From an uncultured Bacilli bacterium (GTDB lineage Bacteria; Bacillota_I; Bacilli_A; RF39; UBA660): a stretch of 9,237 bases of DNA. Numbering within the stretch: the stretch's first letter is position 1; the number at the start of each line of letters is the position of its first letter. The stretch is from contig CAKOKV010000026.1 in the NCBI GenBank assembly GCA_934095805.1, positions 1-9,237 of the forward strand, given 5' to 3'. A program made the translations under genes and the position numbers. Shown piece by piece: positions 1 through 5,829 of this stretch. A model generated the notes under the pieces. That model was not told where the DNA came from. It saw nothing but the letters and a program-made list of their open reading frames with translations, and searched no databases.

Positions 1-185
1 GTAGTAAGCATACCAATTTCTCTTCTCTCTTCCGGACTTAATGAACCCATAGTTTTCATTATTTCAGTAAGTTCACTTTTTTTACCAGTAAGTTCTTTCA
101 TTACTTCTTGAAGTTCTGTTAAAGATTTAGTTTCATTAATCTTTTTTAAACTGTTTTCTTTAATTTGTTCTAATTTCTCTTTCAT
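1..185 (-). CDS. pheS: Phenylalanyl-tRNA synthetase alpha subunit, N-terminal fragment
   Basis: This is the first 61 codons of a gene that runs off the left edge. The product begins MKEKLEQIKENSLKKI and continues with a Leu-Gln-Glu stretch, GKKSELTEIMK and LSPEERREIG. This is the typical PheS N-terminal coiled coil, which contacts tRNA-Phe; the catalytic core lies outside the window. PheS pairs with PheT to charge tRNA-Phe in the cytoplasm. The ATG at 185-183 follows an AGGAAG ribosome site at 191-196. The identification is strongly supported by the leader immediately upstream, a T-box with a phenylalanine specifier codon. The gene is therefore expected to be induced when uncharged tRNA-Phe accumulates. 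pheT would be expected just beyond the edge, but this cannot be seen. Confidence 0.93.
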   Translation of the reverse strand, partial: MKEKLEQIKENSLKKINETKSLTELQEVMKELTGKKSELTEIMKTMGSLSPEERREIGMLT

Positions 186-207
186 ATTTACTTCCTTTCT
201 TATGTAT

Positions 208-245
208 AAAAAAATAGTGTTCATCCATAAAGGACGAATCACTAT
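208..245 (-). terminator. T-box leader terminator of pheS
   Basis: On the minus strand, ATAGTG (240-245, one base bulged) plus TTCGTCC pairs with GGATGAA plus CACTAT (214-226) around a small TTTAT loop, followed by a run of seven T (208-214). It is the OFF state of the leader. The CCTTT at 229-233, needed for the antiterminator, lies in its upper stem and loop, so only one structure can form at a time. Confidence 0.9.
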
Positions 246-428
246 TAAATCCGCGGTACCACCTTTGTTCTAAATATTTAGCACTCTATAGAATAACGCT
301 CATCACGATTTGGCTCAGTTACTGAAATTCATAAATATAGTTCTTATAATAGCTCTCAGTCAATGACTATTATTTCCTGTATAGAGTTTCTATATCACTA
401 CTTAATTAACCTCTTTGCCAACAAAACT
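208..428 (-). promoter_or_regulatory. T-box riboswitch (tRNA-Phe) controlling pheS
   Basis: The leader RNA of pheS. Reading the minus strand, the conserved T-box AAAGGTGGTACCGCGG lies at 251-266. Its bulge TGGT (258-261) can pair with the ACCA end of uncharged tRNA, with the variable T matching the discriminator A expected for tRNA-Phe. AAAGG (262-266) can pair with CCTTT (229-233) to form the antiterminator, which is mutually exclusive with the terminator stem at 214-245. Upstream is a stem I region (about 300-415) containing an AGTGA-type element and an arm ATAATAG/CTATTAT. The likely specifier codon is TTC at 324-326, in the context GAATTTCAG and followed by A, which reads phenylalanine. 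The 5' end is placed about 7 bases below the promoter -10 box and is approximate. Confidence 0.95.
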
Positions 429-434
429 GATTAA

Positions 435-463
435 ATTATACATCTTATTTATTTAGTTGTCAA
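435..463 (-). promoter_or_regulatory. SigA-type promoter of the pheS leader
   Basis: The minus strand reads TTGACA (458-463), exactly 17 bases, then TATAAT (435-440). Both boxes match consensus perfectly, and transcription should start near base 428, just before the T-box stem I. The -35 box lies 1 base past the stop codon of the acetyltransferase gene, so there is almost no spacer between the transcription units. Strong constitutive initiation fits regulation by downstream attenuation. Confidence 0.92.
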
Positions 464-470
464 ACTAAAT
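451..470. repeat. Perfect inverted repeat over the pheS -35 box and upstream stop codon
   Basis: ATTTAGTT (451-458) and AACTAAAT (463-470) are perfect 8-base inverted arms around a 4-base centre GTCA. The repeat contains the TAG stop of the acetyltransferase gene (465-467) and covers the promoter -35 box. As RNA it would make a hairpin at the end of the acetyltransferase message, but the bases after it (TAAATAAG) are not a T run. It is at best a weak terminator or RNA 3'-end stabiliser, or alternatively a protein-binding site. Confidence 0.6.
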
Positions 471-980
471 ATTCTTGTAATAATAGTTAACTAATACTTT
501 TTCAGGCTCTTTATCTATACTTGTTCTACCATATTCTTCAAAATCTGATTTTAAATAATTAGTGAATCCCTTTTTAAAATATATTTGTATATTTCTTACT
601 TCAGATGGTTCTACTCCTAAAACTAATCTGTTGTATCCTTTTGATTTTAAATCATCTTCCATAAATCTATATAATTTTCCAAAATATCCTTTATTTTCTT
701 CTTCTTTAATAGTTCTAAATGCACAAAGATATGCTGTTTTACCATCAAATATTTCTTCTAATTCTTTGACATCTTCTTTATTTATTATAGCAGTTGCTTC
801 GCAAATAATTTTATTATTTAGGATTCCATAATATGAAATTCTGTTTCCCTTTTTAGCACTTTCTATAAATTTAACTTTATATTCTTTCCATGATATATCA
901 TCTGGATGATTATTTATTTCATAATCCCATTTTATATTCATTTCTTCAATTGTAGCTATTTTACATATATAATTATTCAT
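465..980 (-). CDS. GNAT family N-acetyltransferase
   Basis: A 171-residue protein with a GNAT fold pattern. Its beta strands around ISYYGILNNKIICEATAII (residues 48-66) lead to the acetyl-CoA motif A region (about 84-106: AYLCAFRT...ENKGYFGKLYRFM, a variant of the R/Q-x-x-G-x-G/A loop). Motif B follows at 117-139, RLVLGVEPS, with N130, Y134 and the usual GF. GNAT enzymes transfer acetyl from acetyl-CoA to amines; the substrate cannot be told from sequence. The ATG at 980-978 follows a GGAGGAG site at 988-994 and overlaps the end of the FtsK-like gene by 8 bases, so the two are co-transcribed and probably translationally coupled. No strong terminator follows; the inverted repeat at 451-470 is the only hairpin. 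Confidence 0.85.
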   Translation of the reverse strand: MNNYICKIATIEEMNIKWDYEINNHPDDISWKEYKVKFIESAKKGNRISYYGILNNKIICEATAIINKEDVKELEEIFDGKTAYLCAFRTIKEEENKGYFGKLYRFMEDDLKSKGYNRLVLGVEPSEVRNIQIYFKKGFTNYLKSDFEEYGRTSIDKEPEKVLVNYYYKNI

Positions 981-2655
981 TATTATTCTCCTCCAATTTT
1001 ATTAACACATCTCTTGGTTTTGAACCATTTGCTGGACCTACTATTCCTTGTTCTTCAAATTGTTCCATTATTCTTGCTGCTCTATTATAACCAATAGAAT
1101 ATTTTCTTTGAATTAATGATGCACTTATTTGACCCATTCTAATTGCATAATTTAATATTTCATCATAAAGTGTGTCTTTTGAATTATTATTTATCGTTTC
1201 TCTATAAATAGTTTCTTTGTATTTGTTTGAATAGTTAGATATTCCATTTTTCTCTTTTATATTATTTAAAATATTTTCAATTTGTTCATCACTTATATAT
1301 GGTGCTTGTATTCTAAGTTGCTTATTACTATTTTGTGTTCTATATATCATTTCTCCTGGTCCAAGTAATTTATTAGCATCTAATATTCCAACTTTAGTGG
1401 CATAAAGTGATTCAGTCAAACTAAATGAAATTGTTGAATGTAATGCTTCTTTTAGTTCTTTTTCTACTGCATAAGGTTGATTAGTTGTAGCTATTAAATA
1501 TATACCAGTTGTTCTTGACATACTTGATATTTTTGTTATTAATTCAATAAATTTTGTTTTATCAACAAATAATAGATTACTCAATTCATCTATAACCACT
1601 AATATATATGGCATTTTGTTAAGTTCACTTTTTGAATCTTTTTTTAATTTTTCTTCGATAAGTTCATTATATTTTTGAATATTTTTTACTTTAATGTTAT
1701 TAAATTTATCACATCTATCTTCTATTTCCACTATTAATTTTTCTAATATTCTAAATGCATTATTTATATTTGTTACTACCGGTGTTAATAAATGTGGTAT
1801 GTCATTATAATTACTAAATTCTATCCTTTTAGGATCTATAAGTATCATTTTTAATTCTTCTGGTGTTTTAGTGTATAAAAATGTTATTAACATATCATTT
1901 AAGAACATGCTTTTTCCTGTTCCTACTGTGCCTGTTATTAAAAAACTATTTTCTTTTTGTAGTGATGAATATATATCTTCACCAATCATATTAAATCCTA
2001 ATGGAAATGATAGTTCATCTGTTTCCTTTATATTCTTTAATAAAGTTTCTAAATATACTTTAAAATGTTCTTTATTTTTTACAGTTATTCCAATTGTATT
2101 TTTTCCTGGTATTGGAATTTCTATTATCGCATCTGTATCTCCAGATGCAAAAGATAATTCTTTTTTTATATTAACTATTTTATCTAATCTTACATTTTTC
2201 TCTAGTTTTATTTCATACTGTGTGAAATTTGGTCCCATATTTATTTTGTCTACTACTGCTGGAATTTTATGTTCTATAAATACTGTATTTATTCTCTCTT
2301 TTGTTGATTCTATATTCCAAGTATCTATTAACGGTTCTTTTTCTTTAGTTTCTAATAATGAAAAAGGTGGTTTCTTATATTTTGATTGTTTATATATCTT
2401 AGTATAATTATCATTATTAACTTTTTTCTTTTCTGATAATTCTTTTTCTATATCTTCTATTGATTTGATTACTCTTACATTTTCATTCTCAATCTTCTCT
2501 TCTTTTTCTTTATAAATTGCTGGAATAATTAAAGGTGACATTATTATTATAATAACTGATATTGATTTTAATTCTAAAACATCTGTTATTAATGAAATAA
2601 TTAATAATATTATTCCTAATAATTCTAATTTTATTATTTTATCTTTGTTATTCAT
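973..2655 (-). CDS. Short divergent FtsK/SpoIIIE-type DNA translocase
   Basis: A 560-residue membrane-anchored hexameric ATPase of the FtsK/SpoIIIE family, which pumps double-stranded DNA through division or sporulation septa. Only two membrane helices are visible (about 11-27 and 32-48), against four in typical family members, followed by a short charged linker (50-110). The alpha domain spans about 115-205. The RecA-like motor has Walker A GTVGTGKS (242-249), LIDPKRIEF (272-280), IPHLLTPVV (286-294) and Walker B ILVVIDEL (351-358). A winged-helix gamma domain (about 496-553), with RKYSIGYNRAARIM and GIVGPANGSKPRDVL, closely resembles the DNA-orienting domain of FtsK. The usual ATQRPS motif reads ATTNQPY (389-395), and the usual GAEKLLG reads DANKLLG (426-432). 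ATG 2655 is chosen because AGAGGTG (2660-2666) precedes it. The in-frame TTG 54 bases upstream is part of a promoter -35 box. It may be the main translocase or a specialised paralogue. Confidence 0.93.
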   Translation of the reverse strand: MNNKDKIIKLELLGIILLIISLITDVLELKSISVIIIIMSPLIIPAIYKEKEEKIENENVRVIKSIEDIEKELSEKKKVNNDNYTKIYKQSKYKKPPFSLLETKEKEPLIDTWNIESTKERINTVFIEHKIPAVVDKINMGPNFTQYEIKLEKNVRLDKIVNIKKELSFASGDTDAIIEIPIPGKNTIGITVKNKEHFKVYLETLLKNIKETDELSFPLGFNMIGEDIYSSLQKENSFLITGTVGTGKSMFLNDMLITFLYTKTPEELKMILIDPKRIEFSNYNDIPHLLTPVVTNINNAFRILEKLIVEIEDRCDKFNNIKVKNIQKYNELIEEKLKKDSKSELNKMPYILVVIDELSNLLFVDKTKFIELITKISSMSRTTGIYLIATTNQPYAVEKELKEALHSTISFSLTESLYATKVGILDANKLLGPGEMIYRTQNSNKQLRIQAPYISDEQIENILNNIKEKNGISNYSNKYKETIYRETINNNSKDTLYDEILNYAIRMGQISASLIQRKYSIGYNRAARIMEQFEEQGIVGPANGSKPRDVLIKLEENNNE

Positions 2656-2680
2656 AATACACCTCTTAGTTTCTACTTCA

Positions 2681-2709
2681 ATTGTATATTTTTTAAGAAA
2701 AGTATTCAA
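2681..2709 (-). promoter_or_regulatory. Promoter of the ftsK-like/acetyltransferase operon
   Basis: The minus strand shows TTGAAT (2704-2709), a 17-base spacer, then TACAAT (2681-2686), each close to the SigA consensus. The start of transcription would be near 2674, giving a leader of about 20 bases before the ATG at 2655 and keeping the AGAGGTG ribosome site. It sits between the carboxylesterase terminator and the FtsK-like gene, as expected for a separate transcription unit. Confidence 0.75.
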
Positions 2710-2720
2710 GTTTATTTTTA

Positions 2721-2756
2721 AAATAAAAGAGTAAGAACTTTTAAACTTTCTTACTC
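2721..2756 (-). terminator. Rho-independent terminator after the carboxylesterase gene
   Basis: On the minus strand GAGTAAGAA (2748-2756) pairs perfectly with TTCTTACTC (2729-2737) across a 10-base A/T-rich loop, followed by TTTTATTTT. The TAA stop of the carboxylesterase (2751-2753) lies inside the first arm. It closes the long gene run that starts near 6434 and insulates the FtsK-like operon. Confidence 0.88.
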
Positions 2757-3497
2757 ATTATAAACATCTTTTATTAAATCATCAAATGCTTCGATTGGGA
2801 ATGAATCTTTAAAGAATGATATTATTAAATCTGTTGCTTCTTCTTTAAGTTTTTCTCTAAATACATCATGTGTTGTTTTATCTAATAAAACTATTTTTTT
2901 ATGTCTATTTTGTATTTCATTATAAACATGTTCTACTGCTTCTTGTGGAACTATAAAGTCTTTATTTCCTCTAAATATTAATGTTGGTATTTTAATATCT
3001 TTAGGAGTGTCTTGTAATTCTTTTACTATTTTAAAGAATTCTAAATAGCAATTAGCTGGTAATTTTAAAAGTCTATTTGCTACTAGTTTAGCTCCATATT
3101 CCTCAAATATTTTAGGCGTTGCTGTAAGTGCAGTATTAATATTTATTTTTTCTTGTTCGTAACCTGATATTCTAAAAGCTGGTGCGACTAAAACAAGTTT
3201 TTTTACTTCTTTATACTTACTAGCTACATAAGATGCTAAAACTCCTCCCATTGAGTGTCCTATGACATAAATTGTTTTATATCCATTATCAATTAGAAAT
3301 TGCATTTCTGAATCAACTTTTTTAATCCAATCTTTATATGTTATTTTATGCTTAAAATCACCATCATGTCCAGGTAATGTAAAAGTAAACACATCATAAT
3401 TGCTTACAAGTTCTAATCTATGTGTTAGATATTCTTGGTCATAAACTCCTCCTGCAAAACCATGTATAACTAATATTGCCTTTCTAAATAACTTCAT
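2751..3497 (-). CDS. Alpha/beta hydrolase, Est30-like carboxylesterase
   Basis: A 248-residue soluble alpha/beta hydrolase. The oxyanion-hole loop HGFAGG is at 12-17, the nucleophile elbow GHSMGG at 80-85 (Ser82), the acid at GNKDFIVP (Asp180) and the catalytic histidine at TTHDVF (His210), so the full Ser-Asp-His triad is present with family-like spacing. The length and the early HGF motif match small bacterial carboxylesterases and monoacylglycerol-lipase-like enzymes (Bacillus Est30 type), which hydrolyse short-chain esters. No signal peptide is seen, so it acts in the cytoplasm. The ATG at 3497 has a GAGGTG site at 3502-3507. It lies 21 bases after the preceding small gene and is the last gene of the run before the terminator. 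Its natural substrate is unknown. Confidence 0.88.
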   Translation of the reverse strand: MKLFRKAILVIHGFAGGVYDQEYLTHRLELVSNYDVFTFTLPGHDGDFKHKITYKDWIKKVDSEMQFLIDNGYKTIYVIGHSMGGVLASYVASKYKEVKKLVLVAPAFRISGYEQEKININTALTATPKIFEEYGAKLVANRLLKLPANCYLEFFKIVKELQDTPKDIKIPTLIFRGNKDFIVPQEAVEHVYNEIQNRHKKIVLLDKTTHDVFREKLKEEATDLIISFFKDSFPIEAFDDLIKDVYNE

Positions 3498-3518
3498 ACT
3501 TCACCTCATTTATATCTA

Positions 3519-3959
3519 TTATTTTAACATAAATCTTATGTATAAATCTTTTATATTAACTTCATCTGTGTCAAATATTTGTTTAGTTTGTGTAAAACTA
3601 TTAAAACTATTAAAACTTTTAATATATTTTTTTAATTCTTCTTTTGTAATTGGTTTAAATACTTTTATACTATCAGTATAAACTGAAATTACTCCTCCAT
3701 TTTCAGCATTAGCTCTTTTATCAAAAGAAATTGTATCTTTATATATTGCTGATGCAACAACAGAATTATTCATTTGAAACAGTAAGAGATCTCCTTGTAC
3801 AGAATTTAGTCCACTTTTATCATAGTAATACCAGCCTGATTCTTTAATTGGTAGTGTATCTAGAACGAATTCTTTTTGAACTTGTTCTATTGTTTTTCCA
3901 ACAAATTCTTCATTTTCAAGTGACATTGGTATTATTCTTACATTATTTTTTGTTTTCAT
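3519..3959 (-). CDS. Hypothetical protein, possible PUA-like ligand-binding domain
   Basis: A 146-residue soluble protein of uncertain family. The central part has GWYYYDKSG (42-50), GDLLLFQMNNSVVASAIY (56-73) and GGVISVYTDSIKVFKPIT (88-105), then a TQTKQIFD stretch (123-130). From memory this pattern resembles the small beta-barrel (EVE/ASCH/PUA-like) region that precedes HNH nuclease domains in some bacterial proteins. Here the protein ends soon afterwards and no nuclease motif is present. Such barrels bind modified bases or RNA; that function is only an inference. The ATG lies 8 bases after the previous gene's stop, and its ribosome site is poor (GGAAGAAG, unusually far upstream), which suggests coupling to that gene. 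A 9-base tandem repeat lies near the 3' end. Confidence 0.7.
   Translation of the reverse strand: MKTKNNVRIIPMSLENEEFVGKTIEQVQKEFVLDTLPIKESGWYYYDKSGLNSVQGDLLLFQMNNSVVASAIYKDTISFDKRANAENGGVISVYTDSIKVFKPITKEELKKYIKSFNSFNSFTQTKQIFDTDEVNIKDLYIRFMLK
3594..3620. repeat. Three tandem copies of a 9-base unit inside a coding region
   Basis: AAAACTATT occurs at 3594-3602 and 3603-3611, then once more with one change (AAAACTTTT) at 3612-3620. On the coding strand this yields the repeated residues SFNSFNSF (115-122) in the possible PUA-like protein. The unit is three codons, so loss or gain of one copy by slippage would keep the reading frame. Confidence 0.85.
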
Positions 3960-3967
3960 ATTTTTAA

Positions 3968-4327
3968 TTATCTACTTCTTCCTTCGCTATATTCTTCATT
4001 TTCATAACCATATTCATCTCTGCCAATTGAGCCATAGTTTCTTTCACCAAGCATTCTACTTTCTATATCAAAATCAATTTGATTATCTCTCAAACCATAT
4101 GGGTCTTCTTCTGGTTGGGCCATATAAGTACTATAAGCTCTATTAGCTATTCCTTCTTCTCTTACAAAAGTCTCAGGTGTCATAGTTGATAAATTCACAA
4201 ATGATTCTAACCCTTCAAGATAAAATTCTGCCATTTGTTCAATAACAGCATCATTTAGTCCTTTCTTTTCAGCAAATAACTCACTTATGTATTTTTTAGC
4301 TTCTAACATTAATTCATAGTCTTCCAT
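3968..4327 (-). CDS. Hypothetical acidic small protein
   Basis: A 119-residue protein I do not recognise. The first half (residues 1-65) looks helical, with MEDYELMLEAKKYISELF and a VIEQMAEFYLEGLESFV helix. The second half is low-complexity, acidic and rich in Tyr, Gly, Arg and Glu (NYGSIGRDEYGYENEEY) and is probably disordered. There is no signal peptide or membrane segment. The start has a strong GGAGGA site at 4331-4336. It is separated by 55 bases from the DUF4268 gene upstream, with no clear terminator or convincing promoter between them, and by 8 bases from the next gene. Read-through as part of the long run is likely. A role as a small accessory or adaptor protein is possible but unsupported. 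Confidence 0.7.
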   Translation of the reverse strand: MEDYELMLEAKKYISELFAEKKGLNDAVIEQMAEFYLEGLESFVNLSTMTPETFVREEGIANRAYSTYMAQPEEDPYGLRDNQIDFDIESRMLGERNYGSIGRDEYGYENEEYSEGRSR

Positions 4328-4382
4328 ATTTCCTCCACTTTTTCTATAAATATTTTATCATACTTCTAATACTATAATATAA

Positions 4383-5300
4383 TTACATATACTTTTTAAA
4401 TACAGTTTTCATTTTTAAGATAATATCTATCATTTGATTCATAATCTCACTATAGTTTTCTTTATTTTCATAATTTAATCCTTTTAAATTATAGCTTACT
4501 CTACTAACAGTTTCTGAACAATCTCTTTTCCAATCAAGTTTATATCCTATTTCTTGTTCTATTTCTTCTTTATGTAAATACAATTTATCAAACCATTCTT
4601 TATAGTTTGTCATATATAAGCCAAGTCTAACATAATTTTCTCTGTTAACAAGTTCCATAGTTAAATGTGATTTGCTTGATCCGATTGATACATCATACCA
4701 TCTTCTAGTTGTTGCTTTTCTTTTACTGATAATATTTCCTCTTTCACTTATTAAATCGTTAAATTCATTCCAGAAAGCTAAAATTTCACTACTACTTTTA
4801 TTTTCTGAGGTTGGTAAAAGTGACTTATAATTTTTTATGAAATCATTTGGTTGTTCTATTATTTCAAATTTTGCAGCTGGTAGAGAATCATTTATTTTAT
4901 ATGCATGTACTTCTAATAAAAAAAAGTTAATATCATTGCCTGTATTATTATTAAGCCATTCTATAGCACTTCTATGTTCTGCTCTTGCTTTTTTAACTAT
5001 CCATACTATAACTCCAGCATTTAATCCAGATGCATAAGTAATTATTTTTCCTAAATGATCGTGATTTGACTGTTCTAATTGATTTTCAATAACTACTTTT
5101 ACTCCTGTTAATTCATCAGTGGCATAAATATCGCAAAACAAGTTTCCTACTGTTTGTTCAACAATTATATCTGTTAATGTTAAACCTAATATTTCGTTTA
5201 ATTCTGCAATATTTTCTGGTTCTGCTAACCATTTTGTAAAATCCATCGCTTCATGTTTCCATACTGTTCTTAATTCTATTTCTTTTAATTTTCCTATCAT
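4383..5300 (-). CDS. DUF4268 protein with PD-(D/E)XK nuclease-like N-terminal domain
   Basis: A 305-residue protein. Residues about 40-130 have a nuclease-like core: VGNLFCDIYA with Asp57, then VKVVIENQLEQSNHDHLGK with Glu72 and Gln74. This is an E-x-Q variant of the E-x-K motif, as found in several restriction-type endonucleases. After it come a helix and strands (GVIVWIVKKA, 96-105; INFFLLEVHAY, 124-134). Residues about 170-305 match the DUF4268 pattern, with helical FWNEFNDLI, WYDVSIGSSKSHLTMELV and many charged residues. DNA cleavage is inferred from these motifs, not shown. Its ATG overlaps the stop of the YunG-like gene (ATGA) with AGAGGA at 5307-5312, so the two are translationally coupled. 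Proteins of this type occur singly and near defence genes; no methyltransferase is visible here. Confidence 0.8.
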   Translation of the reverse strand: MIGKLKEIELRTVWKHEAMDFTKWLAEPENIAELNEILGLTLTDIIVEQTVGNLFCDIYATDELTGVKVVIENQLEQSNHDHLGKIITYASGLNAGVIVWIVKKARAEHRSAIEWLNNNTGNDINFFLLEVHAYKINDSLPAAKFEIIEQPNDFIKNYKSLLPTSENKSSSEILAFWNEFNDLISERGNIISKRKATTRRWYDVSIGSSKSHLTMELVNRENYVRLGLYMTNYKEWFDKLYLHKEEIEQEIGYKLDWKRDCSETVSRVSYNLKGLNYENKENYSEIMNQMIDIILKMKTVFKKYM

Positions 5301-5773
5301 ATATTTTCCTCTAACATTTCTAATTTTTCTTTTAATAAATTATACCTATATTTTGTATCCACATTTTTTCCACAATACTCAAGCGGTATCTCATCATTTG
5401 GTTCATAATTTATATCTATGTCATATAATGTAAATTGATCTCTTGTTAAATCTATATAATGATTATCTATCATATTAAAATAATGTGTACCACCATTAAC
5501 TCTTATTCTATGAATTGTTCCTCCAAAAATATCATTCACTATCATCGCAGTAATTGCACATTGACCATAAGTCGGATCATTATTATAATCATAATCTTTT
5601 TGACAAGATGGATATGCTGTTTCTTTTGTATAACATAATAATAGCTTTTCAAATAAATCATTCAATGTTTTTATATTTAAATATATGTTATTTTTTACCA
5701 TTAAATTTCCATATTCTTTACCATAATAAGTAATCTCTCTATTACTTTTAGTATAAAATCTCTTTTCTTTCAT
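5297..5773 (-). CDS. YunG-like protein with Cys-His-Asp set
   Basis: A 158-residue soluble protein similar to Bacillus YunG. The diagnostic stretch is PTYGQCAITAMIVNDIFGG (67-85), followed by GGTHYFNMID (94-103) and HYIDLTRDQF (105-114). Cys72, His97 and Asp108 lie in the order and spacing of a papain-like or transglutaminase-like thiol enzyme, a catalytic role that is plausible but not demonstrated for this family. It starts at ATG 5773 with AGAGGT at 5778-5783. It is followed with a 4-base overlap by the DUF4268 nuclease-like gene, implying fixed co-expression. A promoter candidate lies at 5801-5829, inside the end of the preceding gene. The extra cysteines (C47, C57, C134) are not obviously paired. 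Confidence 0.78.
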   Translation of the reverse strand: MKEKRFYTKSNREITYYGKEYGNLMVKNNIYLNIKTLNDLFEKLLLCYTKETAYPSCQKDYDYNNDPTYGQCAITAMIVNDIFGGTIHRIRVNGGTHYFNMIDNHYIDLTRDQFTLYDIDINYEPNDEIPLEYCGKNVDTKYRYNLLKEKLEMLEENI

Positions 5774-5800
5774 TATTACCTCTTTTTTCGTAATTATTAT

Positions 5801-5829
5801 ATCATATCATTTATCTATTTTTATACCAA
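5801..5829 (-). promoter_or_regulatory. Candidate internal promoter for the YunG-like gene
   Basis: The minus strand carries TTGGTA (5824-5829), 17 bases, then TATGAT (5801-5806). An alternative TATAAT lies at 5796-5801 with a 22-base gap to the same -35 box, which is too long. The -35 box lies inside the coding end of the preceding gene. In such A/T-rich DNA chance matches are common, so this is only a candidate. Confidence 0.4.

Noticed and set aside
562..2407. Plus-strand open frames at 562-831, 906-1097 and 1871-2407
   Set aside because: They lie opposite the acetyltransferase and FtsK-like genes, have hydrophobic low-complexity products as expected from antisense A/T-rich DNA, and resemble no family.
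4352..4385. Promoter for the 119-residue protein from TATGAT/TAAAAT near 4352-4362
   Set aside because: At 16-18 bases upstream the sequence is TAATTA or ATATTA, with no resemblance to a -35 box; such -10 matches are frequent by chance here.
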